Assembly: GCA_921293015.1 (NCBI GenBank)
Contig: OV121084.1
Coordinates: 50,131,864-50,195,863, forward strand
Length of the DNA: 64,000 nt
Source: Phorcus lineatus
Taxonomy: Eukaryota; Mollusca; Gastropoda; Trochida; Trochidae
Direction: 5' to 3'
Both the position numbers and the translations under genes were made by a program. Below the pieces are notes generated by a model that had not been told where the DNA came from, did not search any database, and worked only from the letters and a program-made list of their open reading frames with translations. Positions within the stretch are counted from its first letter, which is position 1. Every line of letters starts with the position of its first letter. Shown here one piece after another: positions 26,995 to 40,544 of the stretch.

Positions 26995-28036
26995 TAGAGC
27001 TGCAACGAATACACTACCAGGCGAATACGATACGTATCACGAATATGGGGTAGCGAATACGAATAATTATTCACGAATATGAAAGCTAAAAAATGATGAG
27101 ACATTTTCAAAAACAATGAGTCAAGCATTAAAAAAAAAAGTCAAATATTTTGTATTGATATTTGTGAGATAAACATTTCCATTTCCATAATTTCATTATT
27201 AAAGCCAGTCATATACGATATAGGCCTATATTGAAAAAAAAATATTGGAACCATGCAGGAGGTGTTTAAATTTAATTTTAATTCAGTTACTCAAATAATT
27301 CTGATTCAGAAAATTTCTTAATGTTTTTTCAACTTTATGCTTAACCTTTCAATGTAAAATAAAAAAGTTTCAATAGTCATTCATTCAGTTAACCACTGCT
27401 GGGTAATTATAACAGCAAAGCAGACGATGTACAGATCAATTTATGGACATGTAACTGTGCTGTGGTAAAACACTGAAAACACATTACATAAAGTAAACTA
27501 AAGCACTCAAGTTCTTTTAAACATTATTAAGTAGAGTTATGATGTATACAAATTACTTGACACACACCACGTAATGTTTTTGACCCTGTTAAGAAAGCCG
27601 ACAGTAACAATCACTTCAGATATGATATAGGTCGCTGTTCCTTTGTGCACCCCTTTTAATGCAAGCTCCAAACACCGTTGGCTTGTTATATACCGTGCTC
27701 AGTCGATGCATGGAGCTTTGTAACCGGAACTTGAATTTACTGGAGGGAGGGTATAGTAACAGCATGTAAACAATAACGACTTGCGATTTCCCGACAGTTT
27801 ATTAACGATCCTCTATGAAGATAAGTTGACAGCTCTTTCAAAAACGTAAATTAAAAAAAAGTATTTCTATTCAGATTCAATACAAATTTCGTGCACATAA
27901 TTTATGTTAAAGTGAATAGTAACAAAAAATTATAAAATCGAAAATATTCGGTTTTCACTGTAACGAATAACGAATACGATTCATTTCCTGCCACGGTTCG
28001 ATTCACCGAATATACGAATGTATCGTTGCAGCTCTA
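26995..28036. mobile_element. Non-autonomous hAT-like element with 8-bp duplication
   Basis: The terminal inverted repeats TAGAGCTGCAACGA (14 bp) are exact at both ends and are followed by subterminal gaatacgaat-type motifs. The exact 8-bp target duplication GTATTAAT lies at 26987-26994 and 28037-28044. The 1042-bp interior is AT-rich with no long frame. The 8-bp duplication supports hAT. Relics of the same end occur at 2413-2472 and around 8605-8625/9075-9090. Confidence 0.88.
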
Positions 28037-28049
28037 GTATTAATACATT

Positions 28050-28165
28050 GTAAACTGTTTTCGGGTAGGGCCTAAACTTCAATCGTGAATTGATACCCTC
28101 TGAGTCGGACAAAACAGCCAATCAGAATCGAGTATCCAGCACTTTCATGGTAGAATATCATTTTG
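28050..28165 (-). repeat. Fragment of an interspersed inverted-repeat family
   Basis: Its complement matches 28955-29035 (taccatgaaagt…, ggttgttttgtcc, gggtatcaattcacgattga). The opposite-facing ATTCTACCATGA at about 26379-26392 may be the other end of a large composite element that the hAT element entered. Confidence 0.5.
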
Positions 28166-28747
28166 ATTTTGATTTTGATTGAACAGATTCCTTCTTTTAT
28201 CATTTAAAACATTGCAAATGACATATCGTTCAGCAAAATGATATTAAAATGATATAAAGGAATGGTTTATACTAATGCAGTCATAGAAAATTGTTAAATT
28301 CATAAAATAAAAAAGACCTAAAGACATTGTGCCACTTGGGGGGGACATGGCTCCACCATGTCAGCTGCTTGTTGACCTGCCTTCTTTCCTTCAAGAACAG
28401 AAAGTGAATAGAAACCTGACAGTTGGAAAATTTCTTGTTATGTTATTCAACCTCATATATGATATCAAGCCTGGTGAGCTAAGGAGCCAAATTACTAGAT
28501 CTTCAATTCAGTTTTCCAGGTATTACTATCAAAGATCAAAGAAATTGTTCATCTGTCTTCATTCAAAATTGTTTTCCTAGATAAAGGGAAGTAACTCCAC
28601 GAGCACTGTTGTTTTTGAATGCTGTACTGAGTTTGTCTTACCCACACCTAGCTCCCAATTGATAACATTTCAGAAATATTTGCACTTATATAGACAATTG
28701 TCAGTTTATTATTGTTGTGTAGCTTAGATAGTTAAATTGTCTTACAG

Positions 28748-31736
28748 TCCCTCTGTGGTGGGTTTGACTGTAGTTACACCATGGTCGGACTTTTTGACTG
28801 TCTGTTCACCTTCCGGTAAGAAATTGTTAGTTACTCAAAGCTGCTGACTGGGACCTCGTTCATTCTCTCAAATCTTATTGAATAATCAGTGCAACTATGT
28901 GAATTCTTTTTTAAAACAAATTAGGCTTTAACTTGAAGCTTATTTAAATCAGATTCTACCATGAAAGTTCTCGATACTCAATTATGATTGGTTGTTTTGT
29001 CCAATTCACAGGGTATCAATTCACGATTGAAGGTGCTATGTTTACCAGATATGAGTTTCGTGTTCGGTTGCAATCTAAAATTTATTGCTATAAATCAAGA
29101 CGTGTCTCTGGTTTTCAAACACTAGGTCTATGTCCTAAATGAAGTGAAATGACAAGATTTCTTATAAAGCCGTAAGCTTATTGTCTAATGACCTTCCGTT
29201 AGGTGTCATCCACAAAGGTTTTGTATTTTGACTTCCCGATGAAAGGTCCAAGGGGCCATAAGATGAAGAGCATCTGAAAATTGAGTCCTGAGATATCGAG
29301 GATGCAGCTGGCACTAATGCTAGGAATCTGAAATTTGAAGAATATCATCTTTGCAAAATAGAGACTAAGATTTGTGAATTTTACTGTGCTACCTCAAAAA
29401 TAAGGGTATGGAAGAGTTTCCATTTTAATTGTTGCAGCCCTTTGTACACTAGGATAAAATATTCTGTGTAATGATATAAGTGTAGTAATCATTTTACAAA
29501 CAAGCCAAGTAAAATGTATTTTAGATCCAAACTTGAGGAATCTATTTAATGAAAACTATTATTCACCTCCAGCAGTACATACTGGCTGGTTCACCTGTTT
29601 TATTGTTATTGTAATTGGACTCTCCATGCCCTCAATAATCACCTTGTTCTGTCAGATTGTCGGTGTTTTTAAGCTGGGTAAATTTATGTTTCTAATTTGT
29701 TAAAAGCCTTTTTGAAATTTGATAATGATTAAATGTTTTCCAATTTGAAGTTATCTTTACAGAGTACAAGGATACATTGTAAATGTATAACAGTTGGTGG
29801 TATAATGTGCTTATTACAAAATTACTATACCTATATGCTTCCTCTGATGAATGAATCTAAAAGTCTTGTGAAGCCATACCTCGCCCAGCAGATTATAACT
29901 GAATGTTTAGTTTACAGACTCAGTGGAAATTAACTGTATAAAAAAATTGTAATCCTTTTTAGATATCATTAATTATGCGGAGACTGATGACCTTAAGAGC
30001 CAGTGGCTCTGTTTTTTTAAGAGCCAAGTAAAGAAGATATAGCATAAAGAAATAGCAGTGAAGAATGAGTTATAAAATTATATTTCTTTGCAAAGCATTG
30101 AGGTAACTCTCAAACTGTAAACTGAAAATGGTGGCAAAAGTTAGAATTTCTTTTACAAATATTGATTAATTGCATGGTCTGTGTAAGCTTTCTACTTCTT
30201 TCTCTTTTTCTATCATAGTGTCTTTCATGATGTTGTGAGGCTGTCAGTCTCCCAGCAATGATTATCATTGTTTTGTTTTTTGGTCAAATATTGGGTAGTC
30301 TAATATCAAAGCAAATGATGAAAAACAATACCACATTCACCAGTTGAGTTGGTAGGTGTTTGTTAAAATCGTAATATGAACATCAGCTTCCAAGAAATTG
30401 TTCTTCAAAGGACTGGCCTCCCTCATTCTAAATCTTGATATAATATGAAAATTGTACATGAAATGCTGTGAAGTGTGGATAGTCACAATTGATACATATT
30501 GACAAAATAATTAAGCACTCAAAACACTGATTTACCCTATGGCTCATTTAATACATGAGTAAAGCTTAAAAAATTGTGGTAAAGTTTTCCTGTAATAATA
30601 AAAACTTGAACACCTGTGTTGAGTGGTGTCCCACAACACCTTGCGGTCCAAGCTGACACCTGACACCCCAGGTGTTCAAGTCTACTCCAGGTGGGATAGA
30701 GGGCTTATGATGGTCATGTCAATAACACTTGCTTTATCAACTTCAGGGGAATTCCCTATTGAAACTTAGAAAATTAAGACATTCAAAAGGATAGAGAAAT
30801 TGTATTCTCTATCAAATTGATTTTGTCATAAAGTATGCAGATGCATCTGCCTGTTACCAATGGAAGTTAAGAATATTGTGTAAAGGTTTTAACAGAATTA
30901 TTCATCACATAGGTTTCAAGGGTTAAGTTTGATTTGTTAATGTCAAAAACTGTAACTTAATTGGCTAGATTAAAGAGAAACAGTAATATTCATTATAATT
31001 TTTTGATCAAGGAATTATGTAAGGATATTCTATGTTTAAATGATAACAGATTATGTTTATTTTCTATAAAGAATACCAGTGAAAGAGTTAGATCTTTAGA
31101 GCAGGACTGGAAAAATAATAGTGAATAAAGTTAATGAATAATATTTTTAAATGTCTGAGGTAGATGCAGGTGGTGTAACCATCTTGTTTTTACTGTTCAA
31201 CAGATTCAAGATCCAAAACATGCTTGAAAACTATGAAAGTTCATTCTTTGTCAGTAATACTTTTCAGTGAAACATGTGCATATAATGGGATACAGGTGTG
31301 TTCCATGTCTTGTTAAGTTTGCAGATTTTGAAGAGACTCTCTGTCAAATTCTTCAGATGAATCATTTCTTTTGTATCTTGGTTATTTTTAAATGTTTCAA
31401 GATTTGAAGTTTTGAAATTTTAAGTGGTCAAAAAGTTGTCTTAGAAATCTTCATAAAGCTGTCATTTCTTCAGTGTGTAGGTACAACAGACATGATGATA
31501 TGAAATATAAACGAAGCTTTCAAAACTGAAAACCCCTTGATTACACATCATTTTTGACTTTAGGAGCAAAAAACAACATGTTGAATCCACTGACAGGAGT
31601 TATTGACAGTGAGATTTTGGAAAAATTCCAGACAACTTTTAAACCGGGGGAACTGTGGATGCCATTACGAAACATTATCCACTTTTCTCTTTCAAATGCC
31701 AACACAGAATACAATGAAATCGACATGGCTATTTGA
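28748..31736 (+). CDS. Candidate single-pass membrane protein, three 3' exons, family unknown
   Basis: Three exons join in phase: 28748-28817, 29525-29677 and 31564-31736, all with AG/GT borders (cttacag, gtattttag and gactttag before them; gtaaga and gtaaat after the first two). The joined frame encodes a Cys-rich start (SLCGGFDCSYTMVGLFDCVC), then NENYYSPPAVHTGWFTC, a hydrophobic span (FIVIVIGLSMPSIITLF) and a tail containing NPLTGVIDSEILEKF, ending NEIDMAI before TGA. A poly(A) signal (aataaa) lies at 32007. I do not recognise the family. The upstream exons are not identified; an open stretch at 28347-28473 ends in a donor-like CTG|gtgagc but does not join in phase. It could be an artefact of chance open frames, so confidence is modest. 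Confidence 0.4.
28955..29145 (+). repeat. Interspersed repeat copy
   Basis: Shares its left half with 28050-28165 (inverted) and its right half (gtctctggttttcaaacact) with the arms of the palindrome at 26205-26379. It is probably the most complete copy of that family here. Confidence 0.55.
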
Positions 31737-32039
31737 TTGATAGCTTGACATGTGAGGAAATTGAACGGCAGTAGCTTGTTTTTAACAAAGGGAACTTGCG
31801 TAAATGAAATTAAATGTCACCAATTGCAGAGCATATATTTTTCAATTGGTAGAAAGAGTTCTTACATGAATGTATCATGTTCATTTAAGCTATGTGAATC
31901 TATTTACCAAACTTTAATGATTAAAAGATGTTCACACAAAAATGGCTGCCAGCAGTTTTCGCTTGATAAATGATACTTTCTTCTACGATTACGGATAATC
32001 AGGTTGAATAAAAATACATTTAGCATAACATGTATCTGG

Positions 32040-35000
32040 AAAATTTTGAAATATATTGATATAGAAGTCAAGGGAATGTCTATATATCCACAGTCACAGT
32101 TTGAGAATTTTTTTGGGAAAATGTTTAAAAACTACTGGATGTGTAAAACAATGTGAAAGGAAATAAGTTAGAATGCAATGAACAGTGGGACAACTTAAGT
32201 AGGCATATAGATTGCTTGTTTAAATCTCTTATATCTGATGTAAACTGAATGAATTCAGATATCTTAACAAACATTTTTGAATCATTCGAAAAACAATCTA
32301 AAAAACAAATAATCAAATTCTGGAAGGAAGAAAGCAAAGCATGATTATTGAAGTTACTGCTTCTTGTTTTAATTTTACCCTTCGAAATAATTAAGCCAAA
32401 TTAATTAAAAATTTGTGTCATGAATTCGAACCAGGTGTGTAAGAAGGTGATCAAGGGGGGAGTGCGGGGTATTGTAGCCAGGTGCGACCCCCCTCCTCGA
32501 CATGCCCCATTGCTAGTTGCCTCTCCAAACAGTCATTGACACGTGTGACTGAGACTCCCAGCTATGTTTGCTCACTGATTGGACGAGCTACTTGTTTCAA
32601 GAGCTGTCGTAGAGGGCCTGCACAGGTGTCCAAGCTATTGATACTCTACCTAGCAACAACTCTTCAGGCCTAGGCTGAGCTATCATTCCTTATTTTGTAT
32701 CTTTATCTTGAATTTTGACAAAGAATTCAAAAAAATATCACAGTGAATTTATAGGATTTATCACAATTTTTTTTAAAGATTTGTAAATGATATTGGAAAA
32801 ATTTAATCTTAGAATGGCCATTTGGAATTTCACTTTGAAATACCAATTCACATGTTTGACATGAAAATTAGTTTAATAAAATCTATTATTTCTGTTCTTA
32901 TACTTTATTTACCTATTTCATTACTCTGTTGACTGTCAGTTTTATGTTTCAAATCAAGGAATTATTAAAAAAATTAGTATCTAATTGGTTCTTTCCAAAA
33001 TATTTTACATAAGAAATACAGTAAATGAATCAAATTTAGTTTAATGAGATTTCTGCTAAATCATTCACCATTATCAGATATTTCGATATTTCAATTGAAA
33101 ATTAAGATGGACCCCATGTTTATAATAAATTGAGACCAACAAAAGCTGATTTTGTATAGGCATTAGTAAGGTGTCTTTCGGACAACATAATGAGATGAAA
33201 TATTCATGTAAATTTTTTAGATCTCACAGCAGATATTGAAGGAAGAATGGAAAGATAGAATCTACTGAGACAATTAATCTTGAATCATGCTCATATAAAG
33301 AATTAAGGATCGGCAGAAATATTAAGACTTTTTATGTCTATATAACACAAGTCCCTGACCCATACCTAGATGTGACATAAATCAAGTTTTGAATCACAAA
33401 TTCACATTTAACAAAAACCTTATTAAATGGCTTTAAAGGGGCAGAAAATTTAATGTGAATTCCATTTTACCGCTGGCAACTTTATTGCCCATTAGATCAC
33501 TGATGGCTACTCAAGCGATGCATAGTTTGGAAACAGTAGCATTTTAACCTCCTCAACCATTGTAGAATGAACAAACATGGAATATAAAAATATGCATTCA
33601 AGTCACGTCAAGCAAACATTAAAATGAAAATTTTTGTAAGGTATCAACATTTGTCCTTCGATGGATTTGACAGACTGTCAATTCATTTCCTTTACAAAAC
33701 AGCGACTCTTAGTACCTTTGTAGTTGACCTTTGTTGACGACTTGGCATCAAATCAAAGTTTACACCTGATAATTATGGAAGATCATGCCCCATGTCATTG
33801 AACTCTATTTCACTTGAGAAATGAGAAACATCATCTCTTTCATGTCATAATAGTGATATAAAAACAGGAGCTAAAATGTAAGTGAAGCACCTGGCATTTG
33901 AAAGCAGATTCTTATTTAAATTCACCGAGAAACGTCCAGAAGGCACGTGGCTTCAATTTGTCAGAGATCACAGGTGCTCGCCTTGTGTTTGTTAAGGATT
34001 ATGAGAGATTTAGTCTGTGAGTTCAGGTGAACTTCCTGAAGACGTTGAAAAAATTTCAGATTAAATTTCTCAATGAATCTTATTCAAAAGCAAACTTTAT
34101 GAACCTGACCTGATGAAGATTTTGTGAGTTGTTTTCTCACGTTGATTGCGGAATTTAAATTCTTTTATTTTAGCAATCAGTTTCTCAAGAGAACTGACTG
34201 TGAAGACACCTGAACTGCTCATGTGAAATTTAGCAAATAGAAATTTTTGTTTTGAGGAAACCTTTACACAGGTGCTTGATAAATTTGTGCTGAGGCATTG
34301 TGAATAGCCATTTTACATGAAAGTAAACAAAAGTTATATCTGGGATGGCCACTGCCCAAATTTGATAAAATTTGTATGTTTGCTTCACCTGGAGCCTTTC
34401 AAACCTAATCTACATATAACAAATCTCTCAAAGGTTTGAGTTAACAATGAATAGTTTTCACACATCAGTTAATCCTGAAGAAAAAAGTTTTTAAAAGCTT
34501 ATCTTTTTAATTTAGTTGGTCGCAATGCTTAATGAAAGTTTAAATTTCAGCATTATTTGGACAAAGCTTCTTTCTGATGTTCATTCCAAAAGTTCAACAA
34601 ACTTTTCTCCACTTTAAAGTTCAAATGTCTTAAATGTTTATGAACACTTCTATCAATAAGTTCTGTTGGCCTGCTTTTAACTGAGTATTAAGTTTGGGAG
34701 TCCTGGATTCTTGATTCAAATATGAGACAGAAACAATGCCACCAGTAAGGCTTCATCTTTTTCAAACTAAGTAACACAAGTTTGGTTCTTCATGAAACCT
34801 TTAAATTTATCAGACAAAACTGAGATATCAGTAAGCCATGCTTTAAAATCTTTCTCATACTTTAATCTAAAAAAATATCTTTTCCTCCGAAACCTGTAAA
34901 TAATCCAGAACTGTTCCTCTAAGATGAGTTTTTCAAGGACTCCATTCTTTATTGAAGAGAAGTTTTCAAGGATCCCATACTTTATAGAAGTGAAGTTTTC

Positions 35001-35980
35001 AAGTGCAGCGAAGGCCAGCACCAGGTCGCAGCCAGAGTTAGATTTCACTTCTCTCCAGGCGAGGTTGAACGTAGTCTGTGTAAAGTTGCAGACGGGAGAA
35101 CGCAGAGATCGGTGGAGCGTGTCCAAGACCCAATGGGATTCTCCAGTCAACTGATCGCTTCATTGTCCCTCTGTAATACACTCAGCAAGCCTAAATCTCC
35201 AAAGTGAAAAGCAATTGAGCCTAGTGGTGAAGACCAGTTTTCCCCCTATTGCTGGCCATTCAGCCCAGATGATTTATGTCTCTCTCTCCCGTGCCCCACA
35301 CACAAGCGCTCAATTAGCATCGTGATACACCAAACAATATCACATTCTTGTATGAAAGGTGTGTTTTACAGAAAAACTGTTTTAATCCAAGCTTGTGTGA
35401 TCGGTGATGAATGACGTGCTTGTCACAACGCCGGAATGCAACTTTTTCAGTAGCAGATTTGCTTGGCAATTATTTACAATGGCAATTGTGAGGGAATAAG
35501 TTTATACAAACTTGGAGATAGTTTATTTGTAAGATGATTTAGATGTTAATACCCCATGTCATAACATGAATAATTTAGTTGTAGACACCTGCACAAGCAG
35601 CCCTCCCCTTCCGCTCAAGTACGTACTTCAAGTGAAAGAGGCAAGTCAGAATGCTCCTGAAACGCCTCAAATGGTTTAGAGAGTGTAGAGAATATGTCCT
35701 CTATATCGCTGTCTATGTTGAATGGATACATAATTGATTTACACAATTAAAGTTAACATCTGTGTGTATTTTGTGAAGGATATTTTTTACAAGTAGCTAA
35801 GCTCTTTACAATGATATTGCCGCCTTCTGTATGCAATAATAGGTGAAATATCAATTCGTTTTGGGATTCATATTTATCATAAAAAATCTAAAAAGGTTTT
35901 CTTGAGTATTGGTGTATTAATTTATGCTTGAGATATATTCAGAAAAAGGAGAACCAAAGAATGGGGGTCTTGTCACTTTG
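32040..35980. other. Gene-poor region
   Basis: No exon is supported. Open frames around 34767-35150 exist on both strands but contain a 30-base internal duplication and match nothing I know. A perfect palindrome AAGTACGTACTT lies at about 35619-35630 beside TCAAGTG, an NK2-type motif. Confidence 0.4.
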
Positions 35981-36059
35981 AGTTAATCAAGTCTGTCCAT
36001 CGTCCGTCTTTATAGTTTTTACATATTTAGATAGGCTTATGGCATGTCGTCTGTCCATA

Positions 36060-36640
36060 CATCTGTCTGTCCGTAAACATTTCACTATTTCATCTTTTCT
36101 CAGGACTTTTGAAATTTTGTGTACAGACTCCTTCACTAATGAGGTTTTTTAATTTTACCATGTGACCCCTAATAAGGGCCACATGGGCTACGCCCTTAAA
36201 ACCTATTTTCATTTTCTTTTAAAGAAGTAATAGGCCTAGAAAGCTCAGTAGCTGAGTTGAAATGTAATGGATAATGAGGGCCACAGGGGCCATCCGCTAT
36301 AAACCATTTTCATCTTCTTTACAAGAAGCAAAGCTGAAAGTTTGTGTAAGGACTCATAGCCTATGGGGAAATTGGATTGGTGACCCTGTGGCTCTTATTA
36401 GAGGTTTACCCTAAAAACCAATTTTCATCTTCACCAAAAGCAAGAGGCATTAGAAAGCTGAAACCTTATGTACAGACTCATTAGCTGATGGGGATTCTAA
36501 TTTAAAGATTTGGTGACCCTGTGACCCCTAATAAGGCGCACAGAGTTCACATGCTAAAACTTTGTTTTGTCTCTTTTTAAAAAAAAAGAGGTCTAGAAAG
36601 CTACAATGTTGTGTACAGAGTCCAAAGCTGACCCTTTGAT
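36060..36640. repeat. Diverged ~120-130 bp tandem repeat
   Basis: Recurring phrases include ggtgaccctgtg, cctaataagg, ttttcatcttc and tgtacagactcatt, about four to five units long. CTGTC-rich text (gtctgtccatacatctgtct) precedes it. This layout echoes the array inside the foldback element. Confidence 0.6.
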
Positions 36641-36782
36641 AAATTATGGCTCAACTTTTAACTTCATCTCTAGAACTGCTGTTCACACTAACCTTGAACT
36701 TTGGGGATCAAAGATTGATTATTAGGTCCTTGTCCACCTTCAAGTTTCATGTGCATGGCAGGCAAACTTTAAAGGGACAGTA

Positions 36783-37125
36783 GCACGTTTTTATTTCTTT
36801 AGATTTTTCCCAATAAATGATAGTTTGTGTCAAATGTATAATCTTCAAATAGTCAAACACCTATCTCAAAAATATTTTTTACTCATCAGTAGTGGTAAGA
36901 GAAATTACAGAGTATCAAGCAAAAACAACTGGTAGCCATTTTTTAGTAAACACCTTTTAATCATTTGAGGTAGGGAAATGGTTTCACATGGCTGAAATGA
37001 ACATAGCACACTTGTTATAAAACTGCTTCTAAAGATTGAAGCACTTTCTCTTTCAAATTATAACATTTCTTTTCGCTTTTCGGAGATCACTTTATTATTT
37101 TTTTTTAAGATGTGTTACTGCCCGT
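36783..37125. mobile_element. 343-bp TTAA-flanked MITE
   Basis: The ends AGGGACAGTAGCACG and its near complement (tgtgttactgcccgt) are flanked by TTAA at 36779-36782 and 37126-37129. There is no transposase. Confidence 0.75.
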
Positions 37126-37500
37126 TTAAACCAAGACCAGACTTCTCTAACACTGATAGGCAGAGAAAGGGTCTTTTTCTCTTTTTTTCAAATTTGGTTT
37201 CAATCAAAATTAGTGAGTCAAAGTCGGATGGTTTATGAAACTTGGTAAAAAGGTTAAATTAAACTTCAATGATATTACTGAAATTACAAGAATCACATAA
37301 AACACACAGTTAAATATATTTAACTGAGTAAAATCTTAGGTGTCTGATAAAGTAGAGTACAAGCTATTTTATCAATACATATGGGATAATTGTTTCTCAT
37401 ACCTAGGCATGAAAAGTACAAGATGAGATAAATTTGAATGATTGTCCATTGCTTCTTGAGCATTTTGTCATGGTTGCTTTATTAGTTTAAAGTGACACAG

Positions 37501-37956
37501 AGTATGTTTAATAAATTTGAATATGGCTTGAATAAAGTCAAAATACCATTTGTCCTGAGATAAGTTCAAATTGCCTTTCTGAAGTTTCATTTTTAACTCA
37601 TAAATGTCAAATCTTGATATTTTCTTGTTTTAAATGATAATCAAAAACCGCCATATAAAAGTTAAGAAGTTAAAATTCTGCTTGCCATTTACATGTTTAT
37701 ATGTTATATGACTTACTTAACCCTATCAACCCCTTTTTGTCCTGATATCTGTCATAAATAAGATTCAAAAATTACATTTCAGTCATTGGCGCACGCCATA
37801 GCCAAGTTTTCAAACATGAATTACGACTTTAACCTGTTATTGTCACTATGATAAATTGATAAGCACTAAGATTCTTATTTTCAGAAACTATCACTATTTC
37901 TCTATTGAGTAACAACATTTATGAATTTTGACTCCATCAACATACTCTGTGGCCCT
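37501..37956. mobile_element. 456-bp TTAA-flanked MITE
   Basis: The ends AGTGACACAGAGTATG and CATACTCTGTGGCCCT are flanked by TTAA (37497-37500) and TTGA (37957-37960), the latter probably a mutated duplicate. A truncated sister copy lies at 25812. Confidence 0.78.
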
Positions 37957-38808
37957 TTGAATTAATTTAATTTAACTTAATATCTGCATTGACTTGGTTG
38001 CATAAAGTTTTTTCAACTGTTGTAAAAAAAGAAAATGTTGAAATAATGTCATTTCTGACTTTTTACTTCTTATCAAAAATAGGAAAATATTTTGAAACGA
38101 TATTACTTTTTTGTCTCTATATTTTGAATTTCAGGTGAAGAGTAAATACCTGGGTGCATGAGCCTGATACAGGATTGTTGTCTGTGGCAGGGTTCAATCC
38201 TTGATGATACACCCTTCAACACAAATGGAAAATCAGAAAAGTTATGTCTAGGCATGCATTTAGTATTGGAATCTTCCAATATGGCAAGTTCAGGAAGTAA
38301 GAAGAATCTTAAGGCCTTTATCGTCACACAGGGCTTTTTTGTACTGTTGTATGTGACTTTTGATGATCTGTGATATGCATCATCAAAAACCAGGCAGTAT
38401 CTTGTCTTCCCTCTAAATTGAATACTGTGACTTCTGATAGAAGAATTTTTGAAGTTGGAATGATGATAATGAAGTGAAATATATGGATGACAACTTCTTT
38501 AGTCAAGATATGTGACATATGGACACAGGTTCGTGTATTTCATATAATTTTCTTTGTTTGAATAGAGTACCCTGATATTAATCCCTTAGAATTGTTCTTC
38601 CAATCAATATGGTGATATTGCAAAACAAACAAACATTTACACTAGTCAAATTGAGTTGGTTTGCCCAGTTTGACTCTATGGACCTGTGCTGGTACTTTTG
38701 TGAATGGTCATTCCATTTCTATCCAATAGGATGATATAATATTGTTACTTTAAGCCTGGAAAGCAAAGAACTACCAGCCTTATTTCCAGGAAAGATATAA
38801 ACTTTCTT

Positions 38809-39063
38809 GAATCCCGCCAGGGGCTCGGCAACTTTGTCTGCAGTAGAGAACTGTTCTACACGCAGTTTGGGTGCAATGCTACACTGAAAATCAGCACAGT
38901 ACCACCCATGGTTCGCTAGTTCCAGCCGATGCTCGCAGGATTCACCGCAATACATAGCCACAATAGTGTTGCGGGCTTTCTCCCTGCAATAATACTAGCA
39001 GCCGCGATATAAGTGAAATACTCTTGAAAGCGGCGTTAAACACCAACTCACCTTACCTCACCT
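38809..39063 (+). mobile_element. 5'-truncated tRNA-derived SINE
   Basis: It starts inside the B-box (gaatcccgccaggggctcgg) and runs through the tail. The exact 12-bp target duplication ataaactttctt sits at 38797-38808 and 39064-39075, so the truncation happened at insertion rather than by later deletion. Confidence 0.88.
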
Positions 39064-39075
39064 ATAAACTTTCTT

Positions 39076-40540
39076 TGAGGTTCAAAAAAGTCTTCAATCA
39101 ATTTTAAGCATCACAAATACTTTGTTCAGTTCTCTCAGGTTTATGTAAGCACAAAAGAAAAAATGATCAATTTGATTTAAGAATAAATATTTATAATTTG
39201 ATAAGAGTATTCTATAAAAAGTCTTGATTTAAGTGGATGCTTGATTGGAGATAAATAGAGGTTTAATTGTCTTTGTCCTGATGGTTTTGTTATAAATGGA
39301 TTCTCTCAAATCTCTGCCTTTATCTAGAGGTACTTACAGATATGCAACTTTGTAACAAAAAGCAAATTTTCTGATTGTTTTTTAATCCAGATAAGCATTT
39401 CCCCTCAGTAGTAAATAGTTTTTAAAGAAAAATGGGGAAGACCTTTCCAAATAGAATGCATTTGATTGTATGTCCTAGCAGGCCTAGGAATAGACATTTT
39501 ACTGATTTAAAATGTAATTTTTAGGGCAATTGATAATGATTGATATTGAAATATGTGTGTGCGTGTATGTGTAAGGGGTGAACTAGGTGTGTGTAAATAA
39601 TCTCAGAATGGAGTATTTTCATTGAAATAAAAGTGTACAAATGCAAATGTCATCTTGTGTCTTATTCAATTGATTGAGAATCATTTTTACAATTTACATT
39701 TACATTTACATAATTATCATTCATAATTTTTTATTCAGTTTCGTCGTCCTCTTTTGATATTCAGACTATGAAACATTAATGTGATAGAATATGCTGGATC
39801 AGTCACATATGTTAAACATTGTCAGTGATGTTGAAGAATTACTGAATGTCAATAAAGATCAACAGAAGAATGGAGGATATATTCTCAAAGTTTTAACATT
39901 GATTCATATGTCATCAAGAAATTGATACATTAGATGTTTGGTAGTTGTATACATACATGGATTCAATGATGCTTAAATGACCTATCAATGCAGTCAGAAG
40001 GGAATACATAGGAGATTCCATGCAACTCCTAGCAGATCCTGAAATCACAGTCACAGATGTTGACAAGGGTTAAGCAACAATCATTGTAACCCTTATACTC
40101 TCACCAACAGTATCCTTCTTGACACCAGGACTTACCAGGAGGGAAGAGCCATAGTGTGCTAATGCCTCTGTGCCCTCAGTGCTACACCAACTGTGGATAA
40201 AGTAGCCCATTTTGTATCCCATCTTAAAATTGGATAGCTAGTTCATAATTTGATTTTGATAAGTGCATTGAAAAAAAATTAGAAAGTAAAGTGGAAATGG
40301 GAAAATAACTTTGAACAATGACTTTGATGATAAAATATTTGCTGAAATATTAACGTTAATGAAACAGTGATTTTGATATAAATGGACCTTGATGAAATTA
40401 TTTGAGGAAATACTGACTTTGATAAATCATTTTATTAAACAAAAATCTTTTTCCCCTATCAAAATCAATATGTCATGAAGCACTCTTTTTACAAACTGAT
40501 TTTTCATGAAAGTAACCACCACTGGACTCTATACCTTGTG
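39076..40540. other. No gene recognised
   Basis: AT-rich sequence without supportable exons. Confidence 0.4.
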
Positions 40541-40544
40541 ATGT

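Noticed and set aside
28347-28473. An upstream exon for the candidate membrane protein
   Set aside because: It ends in a donor-like site, but its best reading frame does not join in phase to the exon at 28748.
31564-31736. A CPSF/DDB1-type C-terminus (NPLTGVIDSEILEKF resembles the VIDGDL motif)
   Set aside because: Only a few residues match, the rest of the tail differs, and the preceding exon encodes a membrane span.
34767-35150. A 127-codon minus-strand frame
   Set aside because: It starts at a non-ATG codon, contains an internal 30-base duplication, overlaps an open plus frame and matches no family I know.
38158-38373. A plus-strand coding exon after an acceptor-like tttcag
   Set aside because: No homology is recognised, no donor or neighbouring exon fits, and the opposite strand is equally open.
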